64,000 bases of DNA from Cladophialophora immunda (lineage: Eukaryota > Ascomycota > Eurotiomycetes > Chaetothyriales > Herpotrichiellaceae): the NCBI RefSeq assembly GCF_000835495.1, contig NW_015622542.1, forward strand, positions 2,936,485 through 3,000,484, written 5' to 3'. The position numbers and the translations under genes were made by a program. Every line of letters starts with the position of its first letter. The stretch's first letter is position 1. Shown piece after piece: positions 1-12,056 of the stretch. The notes beneath the pieces are model-generated. The model was not told the origin of the DNA. It ran no database searches and worked only from the letters and a program-made list of their open reading frames with translations.

Positions 1-56
1 GAGTAATCAACACCAGTATACCTCGGATATCAGAGTCCTGAAACACGGCCGCCATC

Positions 57-929
57 ATGCACGAGTTTGCCCTCTACGGTCAAGTGCGAAAGGATGACCA
101 CCATCGAATGCTCCAGCAATTGGCCGGATTTGCACGTATGCAGCCCCAGGATGCCAAAGAGATCCACCTGGTCTTCAAGGCGCGCCAGCCTCCTGGGGTC
201 GATCTCGTCCAGTCCATTGGTGCATCTCATCTCGCGAGCCAGCAACAGCAGGATATGCAGCGTGTTAAGAACATGCTCAATGCTGGCCTCTACTATGTCC
301 AACTGGTTGGAGAGGTGTTGCCAGAGAAACAGGCTCGAGTTGCAGAAAATGGCGACGTGACCATGGCAAACGGCAATGGCAGCCACACGACAGAAAAGTC
401 AAGCGTGAAGTGGTCCTTTGAATTCAAGGATACTCCAGACGCGGGCAAGCAGGCAGTAAGCTCACGACTGATATCCAGGACGCCCATGGACGACGGCAGC
501 TTTGTCAAGTTTCTCGATAATTTTGGCTACGAGTATGACCTCTCCGTCCCCTCACAAGGCTGGCTCCAAGGCTAACCAAGTCACAGGTATGTTTCTCGCT
601 ACTTGGTCGTGGGATCGAGGTTCTATGACCACGACACCACTCTTTTCCTACACAAGGTGCTGCGACTCCCCCAAATAGCTGCAGACGAAGCGATCTCCGA
701 CCAATCATTCTTAGCCAACGTCGGTGACCTCCCCGAGCTGGACGGCTCTGGTGGCTTTGTCCTCCAGGCATCCATTGATGTGGTTGATGGAAATAACCCC
801 GAACTGAAGGAACGAGCGACTCGGCAATTGGTGGCTATCAGAGAAGCGTTGAGGCAGGCAGTCGATCTGTCACCGGGCGATAGATTGGCACTGGATACGC
901 GGCTGCCTATCACTTCACGTAGAACCTAA
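57..929 (+). CDS. MED18: Mediator complex subunit 18 (Med18/Srb5)
   Basis: Exons 57-532 and 587-929 give 272 residues. The 54-nt intron has a GTATGA donor and CACAG acceptor, and splicing restores the run GYEYVSRYLVVGSRF. The N-terminus MHEFALYGQV and the stretch LVFKARQPP are typical of fungal Med18. Med18 is part of the Mediator head module (with Med20 and Med8), which links activators to RNA polymerase II in the nucleus. Fungal Med18 consists of a beta-barrel fold with few short motifs, so the call rests on overall likeness. The start is the first in-frame ATG. Unspliced, the first exon would end at a stop at 573-575, so the intron is needed. The gene is followed on the same strand by the PNKP gene. 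Confidence 0.88.
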
Positions 930-1251
930 TCCGTTGAGGTATTAGAGAGCAACGTGTCGCCGATGGAGGCAGCCTTGCCTCTGCTGACTCAGGTCATTAC
1001 ACGTGACGTGAGTAGATAGATAAATGGCGTCTTTTCAAACGCGTAAGTCGCGTCGATTTTCTGGGTCCTCGATTTTTAACTATCCCAAACGCCCAAGAGA
1101 GCGATATTCTCAACTAGCCCTTTCAAGACTTCCTTTCCTGCTGAACCTGGCTTCCCGTTCATGGCTGGCTCCATTGAGTCGCTGTACTCGTCCTGTTTCC
1201 CGCTCTCACCTTCCTTTCCTTGACATAGACATCCTGGGACGGTGCTACACC
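930..1251. promoter_or_regulatory. Intergenic region upstream of the PNKP gene
   Basis: No gene seen. It holds a TGACTCA (AP-1/Gcn4-like) heptamer at 985-991 and a CACGTG E-box followed by ACGT at 1000-1009, about 250 bases before the PNKP start. These are candidate regulatory sites seen by eye only. Confidence 0.35.
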
Positions 1252-3488
1252 ATGAAACGATCAGCCCCAGCCCCGGCTGGTTCTGTCTCTCCACCGCTGG
1301 TCAAGCGCAAAATTGAATCGGCCACCACCAGTATGATGAGGAACCTTGCAATATGATACAGTGCTGACTGGGCCCAGGTAAGGCTGTGGCTAGCTTCTTC
1401 AAGCCAGCGTCTCAAAAGGAACCAGAGAAACTCGTATGGCGGACCGTTGACCATAGCCTCATCATTGGCCGATACAATGTGCCCCATAAACCGCCCCAAC
1501 CACGCACCCTTCCTGTCAAAATTGCGGCTTTCGATCTGGACGACACTCTCGTGGCCCCAAACACCGTCAACAAATGGGCGAGATCTGCAGTGAGTTGGAA
1601 ATGGTGGGATCCCTCAATCCCTGGCCGATTGAAATCTCTTCACGATGATGGCTACCTCCTTGTCATTCTCAGCAACCAGTCGGCAATCAGCCTGAAGGAT
1701 AATCCCAAAACCCTCAAAAAGGACATGGCCAGCCTTGCAAACTTCAAAAACCAGGCCAGCTCCATCCTGAAACAAGTCGACTTGCCAATCAGTATCTACG
1801 CCGCCACAGGCCAAGACCGATATCGCAAGCCTCGAGTGGGGATGTGGGAGGAGATGTTGGAAGACTACGATCTTCAAGCCGAAGGAGCCGTGGACATGGA
1901 ACACTCGTTCTATGTGGGTGATGCTGCGGGGCGAGATAAGACCGACAAGAGAAGAAAGGATCATGCAACGTCGGACAGGTACTCGCTAATGTCATGTCGT
2001 TGGTGAATGGTATGCTCACTGCCATCAGGGATCTTGCGGCGAACATTGGTATCAAGTTTCACACACCAGAAGAGTTCTTCCTCGACGAGGCCACTGAACC
2101 GTATGAGCACGTCTTCGACCCGACAAAGCATCTTGAACCTGCACAGCCTTCTGATTCTACTGTGACCGGCGCCGTGGAGGACACCGTATCCGCACCGTTC
2201 ACGAAGAACAGCCCCCACGAGTTGGTCATTTTCTGCGGCTCACCAGGCGCTGGAAAAAGCACATTCTATTGGGACGTCCTCCAGCCACTTGGCTACGAGA
2301 GAGTTAACCAAGATATCCTCAAAACAGTGAGTTCAAACCATTTTCCCTGACTGGTGGTGCTTTCCGTGCCGGCATTTCCTGAATACAGTGACACGACATC
2401 CTGCCATGTCAGCCCCTACATATGTGGCCTTCAAGGAGAAAGGGTTTTAAGCTGAGACATTACTATTTCCGTGCAGCGCGATAAATGCATCAAGAAAGCA
2501 AAGGAACTCTTGGAGGCAGGGTTATCCGTGGCAGTTGGTACGTCTATTCTTCTTGTTGCTCGAAGTGTTGGCCTGCTCAACCTCCTCCTTCCCTCGACAG
2601 TGACACACATGTCATTTGCTGGACAGGGACAAAAATGACATGTCATGCAGAAATGCCGTGCATGCAGCTGTCTGTCTGGCCATGAGATGTCACTCCTGTA
2701 CAACTCTACCCAGCATCTCTTGTTACCCTTGTCCTACCCCCAATCAAAGACCTTCCCCAGATTCCGTTGTAACTACAATGACTCGACCACCTTGGGACAA
2801 TATCCACTCTCTGCATCATGCGCCAAATCATCATCTGGCCTGAATCTCTCTTTCCGCTCTTCCCCGTCTCGTCCCTCCATCTTGCCAACCCCCTATCTTG
2901 AGTTCTACCACATGACGCCATCCTCGTACTTACTGACGCTTGTGCTGGAATGACAGACAACACAAACGCAGACATCGAAACCCGGGCGTACTGGGTAAGA
3001 GTAGCCCAGGAATTTAATGTCCCTATCCGCTGTGTCCGCTTCACAGCCTCGACTCGACTTGCAGAGCATAACGACGCTGTGAGGGCAATGAATCCAAATA
3101 CGGTGTGTATCCTCTCCTGCATCGGACGCGATACTCGTTGCAAGACTTCCAGCTGTCCATCTGCAACTTATCTACATTCAAGTACAAAAGGCTGACGGCT
3201 TCCCCATAATCAACAATAGATGAATCCTGAGAATCGGACCCAGCTCCCTGGTATCGCATTTCGATCTTTTATCCAAAGATTCCAGGAGCCTACTCTCGAG
3301 GAGGGCTTTGAAGATATCTACAAGGTCGAGTTTGAGGTAGGTCCTAACCATGTTGTTGTGCCACCTCCATCCGACTCCTCCAGTCATGCTTTCGCTTCTC
3401 ACTGACACGGCGGGACTTATAGTTCAAGGGGACCGAGGAACAGAAAAAACTTTGGTCAAGATATTGGGTGTCGAAGTTTTCAACGTGA
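1252..3488 (+). CDS. PNK1: Bifunctional polynucleotide phosphatase/kinase (PNKP/Pnk1)
   Basis: Seven exons (1252-1330, 1378-1978, 2029-2326, 2477-2537, 2957-3102, 3220-3336, 3423-3488) give 455 residues. The HAD-type 3'-phosphatase domain comes first, with the nucleophile motif FDLDDTLV at residues 78-85 (D79, D81) and ILSNQSAIS after it. The P-loop kinase domain follows, with Walker A GSPGAGKST at 297-305 and the downstream VDNTN motif joined across intron 4. The enzyme converts 3'-phosphate/5'-OH DNA ends into ligatable ends during nuclear strand-break repair. There is no FHA domain, as is usual in fungal Pnk1. The N-terminus (MKRSAPAPAG..KRK) is basic and could be a nuclear localisation signal. 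Introns are 46-150 nt except intron 4, which is 419 nt. All exon phases agree. Confidence 0.93.
2607..2643. repeat. 11-bp inverted repeat inside the long PNKP intron
   Basis: ACATGTCATTT (2607-2617) is the exact reverse complement of AAATGACATGT (2633-2643), separated by 15 bases. It sits in the 419-nt intron 4, the only long intron of the gene. Confidence 0.6.
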
Positions 3489-6400
3489 TTGAAGCAGAGC
3501 AGAGATATGCTTTTTGCTGCTCGGCCACATCTTCCACAGCTCTAGCGACAGGTATCTGAGACAGCACACAGGCATCGACTTGTGTAAGAGCTGGTCTAGA
3601 AGTCCCACTATGTTATCGCTGAATATGAGTAAAGCCTTGGGACGTTGCAGGTAATGATGATCACAGATTTACGGCCTGGCTTACACTACCTGGCTTGCTC
3701 TCATCCCCGCAGCGACAGCCACAAGGACCAAGAATATGCTACGTATCACGTCACGCATTTATTCGAATCATGACATATGCTGCACAGTCACTTAAAGACA
3801 GAACTGCTGGCGTTGTACTTGTGGCATTCGATCACTTTGCAGATGGTTGCGATCCAGTATGCTTCGAACATAGAAGCTGATATCTCATTGGGTTGCTTAT
3901 TCCGAAATCCCAAGTACCACTTGTTAAGGTTGGGACACAACAGAAGAGCATCAACCGCAGATGTTCAAAAGCAGAGGTCCACCAAGACCCATCGGAAATG
4001 TTACATTGGGAACTGGGAGTTCAAGACCGCTCAAGAGTGCTGATACGTGGGCGTTCTAGGGGCATTACTTTACAACAGTCAAACATTCTGTCAACAGTAG
4101 GCGGAAAGGGGGAAGTCTGAGCTCCAATTTTCATTGGCGGAAGACCACTATCAATGCCTTCGAGGTCAAGACGTTATGTTCTTTCGCGACATGGTGTGGC
4201 ACCAAGAATCCAGCCAAGCACTGATGCGATATCGGGATTGTTTGTTAGCCACAGTCCTCGGTGGCCTTTTCCACTTCCCTCTGCCGACGATACCTCCTTT
4301 GATAAAAGCGAGTGCAGCGGGAGAAGAAGCTCCCGAGGATAGGCGGTCCAACCTCAGGACCAAAAGAAATCCGAATGGACATTCGCCGTTCAGAAACAGG
4401 ACAGCTGTGATATGGGTGTATGGAAGCTTCTGGCACACCTCTCCCGGGCTTCCCACAGTCGCTGGATGCTTTAGCGGGCGCTCCCCGGTCAGAGACTCAG
4501 AGGTGCTCGTCGAAATGCACTGTGGAGATCGAATAGACTTTTCCCCTCGGACGACTATTGATTGCGGCATTCCCCAACGACTGCGACATCCCTGCATGTT
4601 GGAGACTGGCGCCTCGTCTCGGGGGTTTTCAAGAGCGTTGTGGCTGAAACGGTCAGGCAGGGGATATGAGATATACCTCCGGGGCTCCAGCCGTATACCC
4701 TGCAGATAAGGGACCCGACGACTCTCTCAGTAGGCAGTATTCCACGAGAGTTGGAGGACGGGTTCTTAGAGAGCTCTCGCGAGTATGAAAAGTATAGATA
4801 GAGTCACTGGGAGATGGTGGGATTGAGCCAACCCTCCATTTCCTGCATGCTGAAAATCCATCCGGGTTCTGACTTGTGCCTATACGGATACATTCTCCAT
4901 TCCAGGAGCAATGATGCTATTCGGACAAATGACGATGGCGGCGATTACAGTGGAGCGATTGGGAAGCATGAACTAAAGATGGAGAGGAAGGAGAACACGA
5001 GGTGGCATTGACTATGGAGGGCCACTTCGAAAGGTCATCCTTGTAAGCAACCGATTGGCCGCTCAAGCATGGTAGTGCCCGCAGGTTTTGGCGTGTGAGG
5101 AGCTGCCGGTCGCTTCTGAATCCTTCCTGCTTCCTCGCGAAGGTGGGATGCTGGTTAGTGCCGTCAAGAAGCAGAGAAGGGGGCCACGGCCAGCCACCCG
5201 CATTTTCGACATCCTCACACGTGGGATACAGGTCAGGAAAAAGAAAAGAAGAGCAAGAAGAAGAGGAGCCAACGGGCAAGTCCTACAGATGGTAGAGAGG
5301 AGGTGTTGTGTCGACAAGGAGCGACCACGGCCCACCGGGCGGCAGTGCAAAATCTGCGAGTTGGGGAATCACACAATTTTGCATCAATGAGGAAGGTCGG
5401 TAAAGACCCAGCACATTTGTGCGCGTGGGTATATCTGATACCGTTCCTGCATCGCCCTTGGCAGTTCCTTGCAGAACAAACCACCTAGTGAGCCTCCAGC
5501 ACGGGCGGAAGCATCAAGGCGGCACGGGTGAGGGCACAAGCGCCATCTCACAGCATGGACGTGCATGGGCTAGACACCTGCGGGACAAGTGCTTGCTCTG
5601 GCTGCTGTGCCAGCGGCTCCGGACTTTCAACATCGGTCGAACTGGCATTCCGCCCACTAGATTTGCTTGCTGTAGTCTTGTCCGGCGCATGCGACAACCC
5701 GGTCGTTGTTTGTGTCTGCAAACCCGCTGAGCTATCACCTCTCTTAGCCTTTCCTTCGTATCTTTCGTGCAGAGAGAGGACAGTGACAAGCAACCAAGAG
5801 AGCCAACCGCAGGCAGGGCGGGCAAGCCACACACCTCATCGTCAATGCCCTTTTGGCTTCGCAGGCGAGCACTCACCACCAGCTGCAGCTCACACAAAAC
5901 CTCAGGCATGTCGCAGCAGAAGCCAGCAGTGCCCGCCAGACCAGCTCCTTTCTCAACTTACTCGTCTTCTCTTGCAATCCAAACGACCGCCCTCCACCGC
6001 ACCTCAGTTATCCCTCCCCAGCCAGCGAAGTTCCCCTCTCCGTCGTTTGTTGGATGGACAGAGGGGCGATTGGATAGCAGAGGAATCAGTCGTGAATTGA
6101 GTGTGAGGGTGAGTCCAAGATCCGAACACTAGAAAGGTAGCGGAGGAGGAGGGCAGCGAGCTGTTTGGCGCACCAGATTCGGTCTGCTCACCTGCTGTCG
6201 TCGGTGGCGCGCCCGTTCTGGTGCTGGCGAGGCCGTGATTCGAGCCCATGCAATTGTTGCCCTCTTGGTGGCTGCCAGTGGCTCCCAAGGCTTTTCCCAT
6301 CCTGGCCGGGGCCGGTGGACGGGCTCGACGGGTTGACGCGGGGCTTCTTATCCCAGGCGGGCTTGCGCCGTTGGTTGGTGGTGGCTGTTGGGTTCTGAAA

Positions 6401-7035
6401 GTCTCAGAGACAGGCCAAAGTAACAGGGTCAGACCCTTGTCCCCGCCCAAGCGAGCAGCGAAGGATTGGCTGCAAGCAACCCTGCATGGAGTCGGCCCAA
6501 CAGCTGCCACAGCCAACGAGCCCAGGGCCACGGCACACAACTTTTTCCTCTGTCCACTCAGGCCTCTTCCCTCCAGTTCGAACTTGTCAACATCCCTCTG
6601 CCCTATTCACTCCTCCCCTTCTGTGTGTACACATGGCACTCGACTGATGGAACATTTGCAGACAGGCAGAGCGTCCTCCCCTCAGCCTCGACCAGTCAAT
6701 CTGTGTCTGGCCTGAAAGCAGTCGCCGCTGATTGACCCCAGCATTCAGCACCGCCGCCACGCCACTACGAAAGCAACAGCTGCGACTGCCCTGCTTTTCC
6801 ACAGCTTTGCCAGTCGGTGTTTACCTCACCACCAAGACAGTCTCGTCCGCGACCCAATTCACTTGAGACCACCTTCACCAGCCCATCCATCATGCTCGCA
6901 GCTGTCCGACTGTGACCTGACCCAGCCCAGTTTCAGTCCTCTTCGATTCGATTTCCCTCTTGTTGCCAAAACACTCGCTCGACTAATTCGATCCTACTCT
7001 AAGAATAATACCAATCCTTCGACCTGTACTTCACT
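3489..7035. other. 3.5-kb intergenic region, probably including a long leader for the next gene
   Basis: I see no convincing gene. The longest open frame (4134-4709, plus) has no recognisable motif and biased, low-complexity content. From about 5500 to 7035 the plus strand is rich in C/T and has many short AUG-started frames, as in long 5' leaders of fungal regulatory genes. That stretch may be the 5' UTR or promoter of the gene starting at 7036. No tRNA or rRNA was recognised. Confidence 0.4.
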
Positions 7036-8577
7036 ATGGAACATAGCACTCTATATCCCTTCGACACGCTGCCTCCCGCCACTCGCTCTTCCGGCTCTTC
7101 AGTCGACACATCCTCACCCACAGTATCCATGTTCTCCAAGGGCCATTCTTCTCGAGGTTCCAATTCCTCGGCCGCATCCTCGCCTGTCCCCCGAGAGTCC
7201 CTCGACATGTTTGGAGGGGTTAAGCGGTTGGAAGATGTCACCGAGGAGCCTCAGGAAAGAGACGAGTTTGACGGTTACACGTTGGTCAACGACGGCACAT
7301 GTGACTGGAGTGACTATGACAAGGCTTTCTCAAGTGATTACGGCCACCCTTCGCCTCCCACCTCCCCAGTACAGCCCGACTGGATCTTGGCAGCACCCAA
7401 TGACTCGTCAATCACCCACCAGCCTTATCATATGGTGCGTCGCAGATCAGCAGAACAGCCGTCGTCAACACAGGGTCACCGCTTCAGCAGCAAATTTGGG
7501 TCACTATCCCGACGGTGGAAGAACAGATCGGCAGCTGGACCTCAGCTCTCAATCGTCACGCATGTCAGCGCTTCCGCTTCTCGTTCGGGATCCCTAAGCT
7601 CTTCGCAGATCTGCAGCCCGGCTCTCAGTGCTGTCTCCAAGCATGAAAGCATCCTGCCATCCTCCTCGACTGTGCACCTGACGAACGAAGCAGTCGTTGA
7701 CGCGGATGTGAGACCAATAGAGATTGAACAGAAGATGCCAGAACAGGACTTGGCGGAGTCAATCCAAGCCACCACACCTCTATTGCCACCCATGTTCTCC
7801 GAATTCTGCAAGAGAGAAGAGCCTGTCCACTCTCCTCTTCAATCACCGGCTATTGCGCCTACATCCGCCGTTCTGAGCTCACGGCCGTCCCTTGATGCAC
7901 CATTGTCAGGCCTGCCATCCCCTCCATTGTCGACGAAACCGTCAATGGTCTCCATCCACACAAGATCCCGCGCGAACACGGCGAACAATTGCCCTTTTGG
8001 CGATATCCCCCCATTGCAGCTTCTTGAAGACCCCTCCGATCCTTGGGCCGTTCGCCTGGGTCATGCCAACTATACCATACACCCAGAGCCGTACACTCCT
8101 GAGACCCTGGACTTGGACTCTTATGCCGAGTTTCGCAAGAACTGGGATCAGGCCAGAACACACTATGCTAAGCACATAACGAGGACCGCCGAGCACTACG
8201 GGTCCACTTCCAAAGTCTATAAGCTGACGGAGGAAAAGTGGGCTTCGATTGACGACACTTGGAAGCGGCAACACAACCTTATGAGGACCGCCCTGGCCCC
8301 GGTTCTGGCTCGTCTAAGCGGTGATTCGGAGACGCAAGACTCTACCACGTCGAGCTCGGTGCTCGAAAAGCCTCTCACTAGAGTGGTTGTGCCTGTCATC
8401 GATGACAAGAGTGGAAAATTTCCCAAGCTTGGTGACGGCGAGATAGTCGGACCAATGTCTGTCGCTCCCCCTCGCGCTTTCAGCGATTCCAACAGGGGCG
8501 CCGAAACAGGGAGCCCACCCATCTCACCACACAAGCGGAATCTCCTCAAAGTCCTTTCCGATATCTTTCGCAACTGA
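7036..8577 (+). CDS. Conserved fungal Ser/Pro-rich protein of unknown function
   Basis: Uninterrupted frame of 513 residues starting at ATG 7036. Residues 1-320 are low complexity, rich in Ser, Pro and Thr, with basic clusters such as HMVRRRS and LSRRWKNR. The C-terminal third is ordered-looking and carries the run DPWAVRLGHANYTIHPEPY followed by a helical, charged stretch (FRKNWDQARTHYAKH). This layout resembles a family of Ser/Pro-rich proteins in Eurotiomycetes usually labelled hypothetical. Function is unknown. It has no signal peptide or membrane segment that I can see. The many SP/TP sites suggest phosphorylation by proline-directed kinases (inference). The leader is unusually long and free of other genes, which suggests elaborate regulation. 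Confidence 0.8.
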   Translation: MEHSTLYPFDTLPPATRSSGSSVDTSSPTVSMFSKGHSSRGSNSSAASSPVPRESLDMFGGVKRLEDVTEEPQERDEFDGYTLVNDGTCDWSDYDKAFSSDYGHPSPPTSPVQPDWILAAPNDSSITHQPYHMVRRRSAEQPSSTQGHRFSSKFGSLSRRWKNRSAAGPQLSIVTHVSASASRSGSLSSSQICSPALSAVSKHESILPSSSTVHLTNEAVVDADVRPIEIEQKMPEQDLAESIQATTPLLPPMFSEFCKREEPVHSPLQSPAIAPTSAVLSSRPSLDAPLSGLPSPPLSTKPSMVSIHTRSRANTANNCPFGDIPPLQLLEDPSDPWAVRLGHANYTIHPEPYTPETLDLDSYAEFRKNWDQARTHYAKHITRTAEHYGSTSKVYKLTEEKWASIDDTWKRQHNLMRTALAPVLARLSGDSETQDSTTSSSVLEKPLTRVVVPVIDDKSGKFPKLGDGEIVGPMSVAPPRAFSDSNRGAETGSPPISPHKRNLLKVLSDIFRN

Positions 8578-9500
8578 TATGTACAAATCCCTGCGATCCT
8601 TTTCACTTGTACACAAAGCCCTCCTCGCCACGACTGTACACATTTTCTTTCGGGTTATACAGAACCATTTGTCTACCATTATTATGGCTGGCGTTATCGA
8701 GACAGAGACCTACAGATGCGAAGGACGTGACCGCAAGGTCTTGAAGGAGGAAAAGAAACTTGAATCCAGGGAGCGATCCCTTGTCAACAACACCTGCTAT
8801 GCCACTTTCCCTGGTAACAACAACAGCCATATTTGCCAATTCGTTCTCTATGCTTTACGATGACCACGACGAAAAGTCTAACGTTCCTTCCACAACATTA
8901 TCCTCATCCAGCAAATGGTATTCCAGATGATGACGACTTGCAGCCTTCAGCACAGCGAAGCGACCTTTTTTTTTAAGTCTTTGTTTTCAATGCTTTCGGG
9001 TGCGCGATGGATTTCGGAAATCGGTGAGGAAAATTCAAATTCGGCGTCACCAAGGTCCTGTAGGTGGAGATGGAGTTGGGGGAATATTTTCGTACACATG
9101 GCGGCTTTCATACATCGCTAAACGGACGTGCAACCTCTCGAGAGCGAACACGATAGAAGGATCCTGATGTATGCTAGCGCAGTCGGACTGCCAGATTTCT
9201 GCTACAGTGATAGAGAGAGACGGAGCTGAGGGCTGAGGGCTGAGAGCTGAAGCCAAGAGGTCCTGGTTATATGGCCAGAACAAAGTTTTCGAGAAAGACA
9301 GTTAAGACAAAGTGCAGATATACGCCCTCAAAGAAACTGGGTAGAAATGGCAGAATCTGAAAAGTGGAAAAAAGCGCAGAAGTGAACGTTCTCTTGTTCA
9401 TCCTTGGATGTGATTCAATGATGTAGATGTTGATGTAGGACGAGCCGTGCGCTTGGTCTCTGTTTGTGTAGAAACCTCCCTTCGTCGGCCAGAGAGAGAC

Positions 9501-9558
<58 letters not shown>

Positions 9559-10321
9559 GGGCTCGGGGAGTGGAGAGGGAGCAAGGGTTGTGGTGGCTGG
9601 AAGATGTAGGGAGGGGACAGTCATGGGAATGGTCAGGGTCAACAAATGGAGATGGGGCCATTAAGATGGAACGATGAGCAGGGGAAAGCAGGGCAAGGTT
9701 TTCGCAGAGATCAAGAGGAAAAGGGAAATCGGTCATGCTTAGAACCCGGTCATCAGACCACGACATTCATCGCGGTGTTGTATCTCCCTCCTATAGCTAG
9801 CTGGAACCATGCGCGGTGTTGGTATTTGTTGTGCACTGCAGATAGGGTCGCAGCGGAGCTGAAGAGATATCTAACTGAGGTAAGCATGGCAACGTTGGAC
9901 ATCTTGTCCGTATAAGAAAGATGTAGAAAGAAGAGGGTTCCTTCATGCAAAGAGTCAGATTTGTAGGAGAAGCCGCTCCTGCAAAGCCGCGCGGCGCTCT
10001 CTCTCTCTAACCACCCAGTTGCCAGTTGGAAGAAGACTTTGGAAAAGAGTCGACACCACATTGCTGAGCGCGTCGTTTGCAGAAGCTGAAAGCGATTGCA
10101 AGAGCCGTGGACTTCAAGCTTGCTGAGAACGGCTTGCGGCGCCGTCGGGAGGTGTGGCTGTCCGGCCCTATGATGTCGTTGCTGTACAATCCGCCAGATG
10201 TCAGCAAAAGGGACTTGTGTTGCATCGAGTATAGGCGCTTGTTCCCGGCTCGAGATAAGAGGGAGGATGAGGAGCTTGCCTTTCTGTGCCGTGATCAATG
10301 AAATAAAAAAAAAAAACAAAT
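8578..10321. other. Intergenic region downstream of the Ser/Pro-rich gene
   Basis: No supported gene. The first 300 bases are probably 3' UTR. It contains a GA microsatellite with a poly-G run (listed separately) and a short poly-A tract at about 10302-10320. Open frames over the microsatellite are artefacts of the repeat. Confidence 0.4.
9491..9561. repeat. (GA)n microsatellite followed by a 14-G run
   Basis: About 57 bases of GA dinucleotide, slightly interrupted by GACAGAGACA, then 14 consecutive G at 9548-9561. Purine-only on the plus strand, so prone to slippage and to non-B structure. Sequencing length may be unreliable here. Confidence 0.95.
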
Positions 10322-11107
10322 GGCTGAATATCACCCAACCACCCTCTTTCCAGGCCGTATGCACATTGCTGTCGATGAAAATTCACAGTGGAAAGTTGTC
10401 GTGATATGTGCTAGAAATCAGTCAGCAGTGACCGGGAGATGCACGTCGCGGGGATGTACTCACGAGATCGTTTGTATTGGAGAAAAGGACGACCTGGATA
10501 CCACCCGACCGCCCTCTTTCCAGGTTAAATGGCGAATGTTGTAATTTCTGCCCAGATTGGGAGATAATGTACACTAAAGACTGTTAGCAGAAGAGAGAGC
10601 AAAGGGGGAGGAACGGAAAAAGTACTTGTCGTTAGACATGGGGAGTTCTAAGACCTGGGAAACCGCCCAACCGCCCTCTTTCCAGGTAATACAAGTCGTA
10701 GAATGTTGTTAAAGGCCGCCAACTGGTGATGCGCTTGCTGTCGTCGTAGAAGTTGTGAACATGTCGCTATATTATTGAAGATCAAGGCTGAGAAGGGAAA
10801 TGTTGCAGAGATGTCATGATTCTTTTCGAGGGCGTCGTGATAGCAGCTCGTGAGCTGAATGTACCAAAATGAAACAGAGATGACCAACATCATCTGTGAG
10901 AACTGCGGTGCTGCGCCTTTGAAAGACCATACAACGCCAAATGTGAGTGAAACGGGGTATCTGCTGGCAGTCAGATGCTGTTGGACGAGCTTGAGAGCAC
11001 ATATGGTGGTTGCCTTACCATAACTGTGTACATAGTCCAAGGAACTCCTGGAAGCCTCCCTGCCACCCTCTTTCCAGGAAAATAGTCGTATAAGCTGATC
11101 AGATCGT

Positions 11108-11238
11108 GAATAGTTGTACAAGGTATCTTGGATTCATCATTCAGGATTTCAAAATGTCGTCAATAGCTGTCCAAAATATGTCGGATTTCTTATGGAGGAG
11201 CTGAAAATGTCGTCGATAGTCGTACAAGGTATGTGGAG
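11108..11238. repeat. Degenerate 53/54-bp tandem repeat within the hairpin array
   Basis: Three diverged copies with phase-matched cores: TAGTTGTACAAGGTAT at 11111, TAGCTGTCCAAAATAT at 11164 and TAGTCGTACAAGGTAT at 11218. The last two are also preceded by AAAATGTCGTC. The spacing is 53 and 54 bases. It lies between hairpin copies four and five. Confidence 0.6.
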
Positions 11239-12056
11239 ATGAAGCGATAAGCTGTGGTGAAATGTGCCGCTCGTCAAAATGCTTGGAACGCTGTGCGAGA
11301 TTGAGTTGAGTTTCTCAGTCGAAGATGCTCGGAGATGTTCTGGTGCATGAAGCATTAGATACTTGAGACTCCCAAGCCGCTGAAATGAGGTAGATTGTTG
11401 TTGTAATCGTGCAAAAAGATTCTGAAAGCCACCCTGCCACCCTCTTTCCAGAATCCAGAAAATTGTGTCGTTGAGATTTCGAATCATTGAATATGCTGAA
11501 CCGAGGATAGCCTCATGAATGTTGTGTGGTGTGCCACTGTGATGTCGTGGAATGCTTGCGTCGCTACGCAGACTTTTGAGGCTGTCGTTTCATGGAGGAA
11601 ATAGAAACGTCGAGATTGTCGTTTGATGTAGGAGAAGAAAAAGGACTTCTGAGAACCACCCTGCCACCCGCTTTCCAAGAAGTCGATATGTGCAGTTGTT
11701 GACATGTTGTACTTTCGACAAGTTGTCGTTTGAATGCTGCACTTCGGTTGTTGTGCTTGCCACTTGTTTGGTATCTGAGGATTCGAAAATCGAGAAGCTG
11801 CCTGCCCAGAGAGAACGGATTGTGTGCATTGAATGAAAAGAAATGCTGGAGACCACCCTGCCACCCTTTTTCCAGATTTCATTGGTTTGAACACGTGTGA
11901 GATTGACATGACGAGTCAACAGTCGAACAGAAGACATGAATGGCAATCTTTCGGAGCTGAATTTGTTGGTTGTTGCGTGATTGTTGTGCTGACAATCTGA
12001 GAGGCGTCGAAAAGAAGTCCCGGAGTCCACCCTACCACCCGCTTTCCAGGATTGTA

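Noticed and set aside
4134..4709. Plus-strand frame of 191 codons
   Set aside because: No family likeness, composition unlike neighbouring genes, no standard ATG at its start.
6232..6252. TTCGAGCC resembling a tRNA T-loop
   Set aside because: No matching acceptor or anticodon arms could be folded around it.
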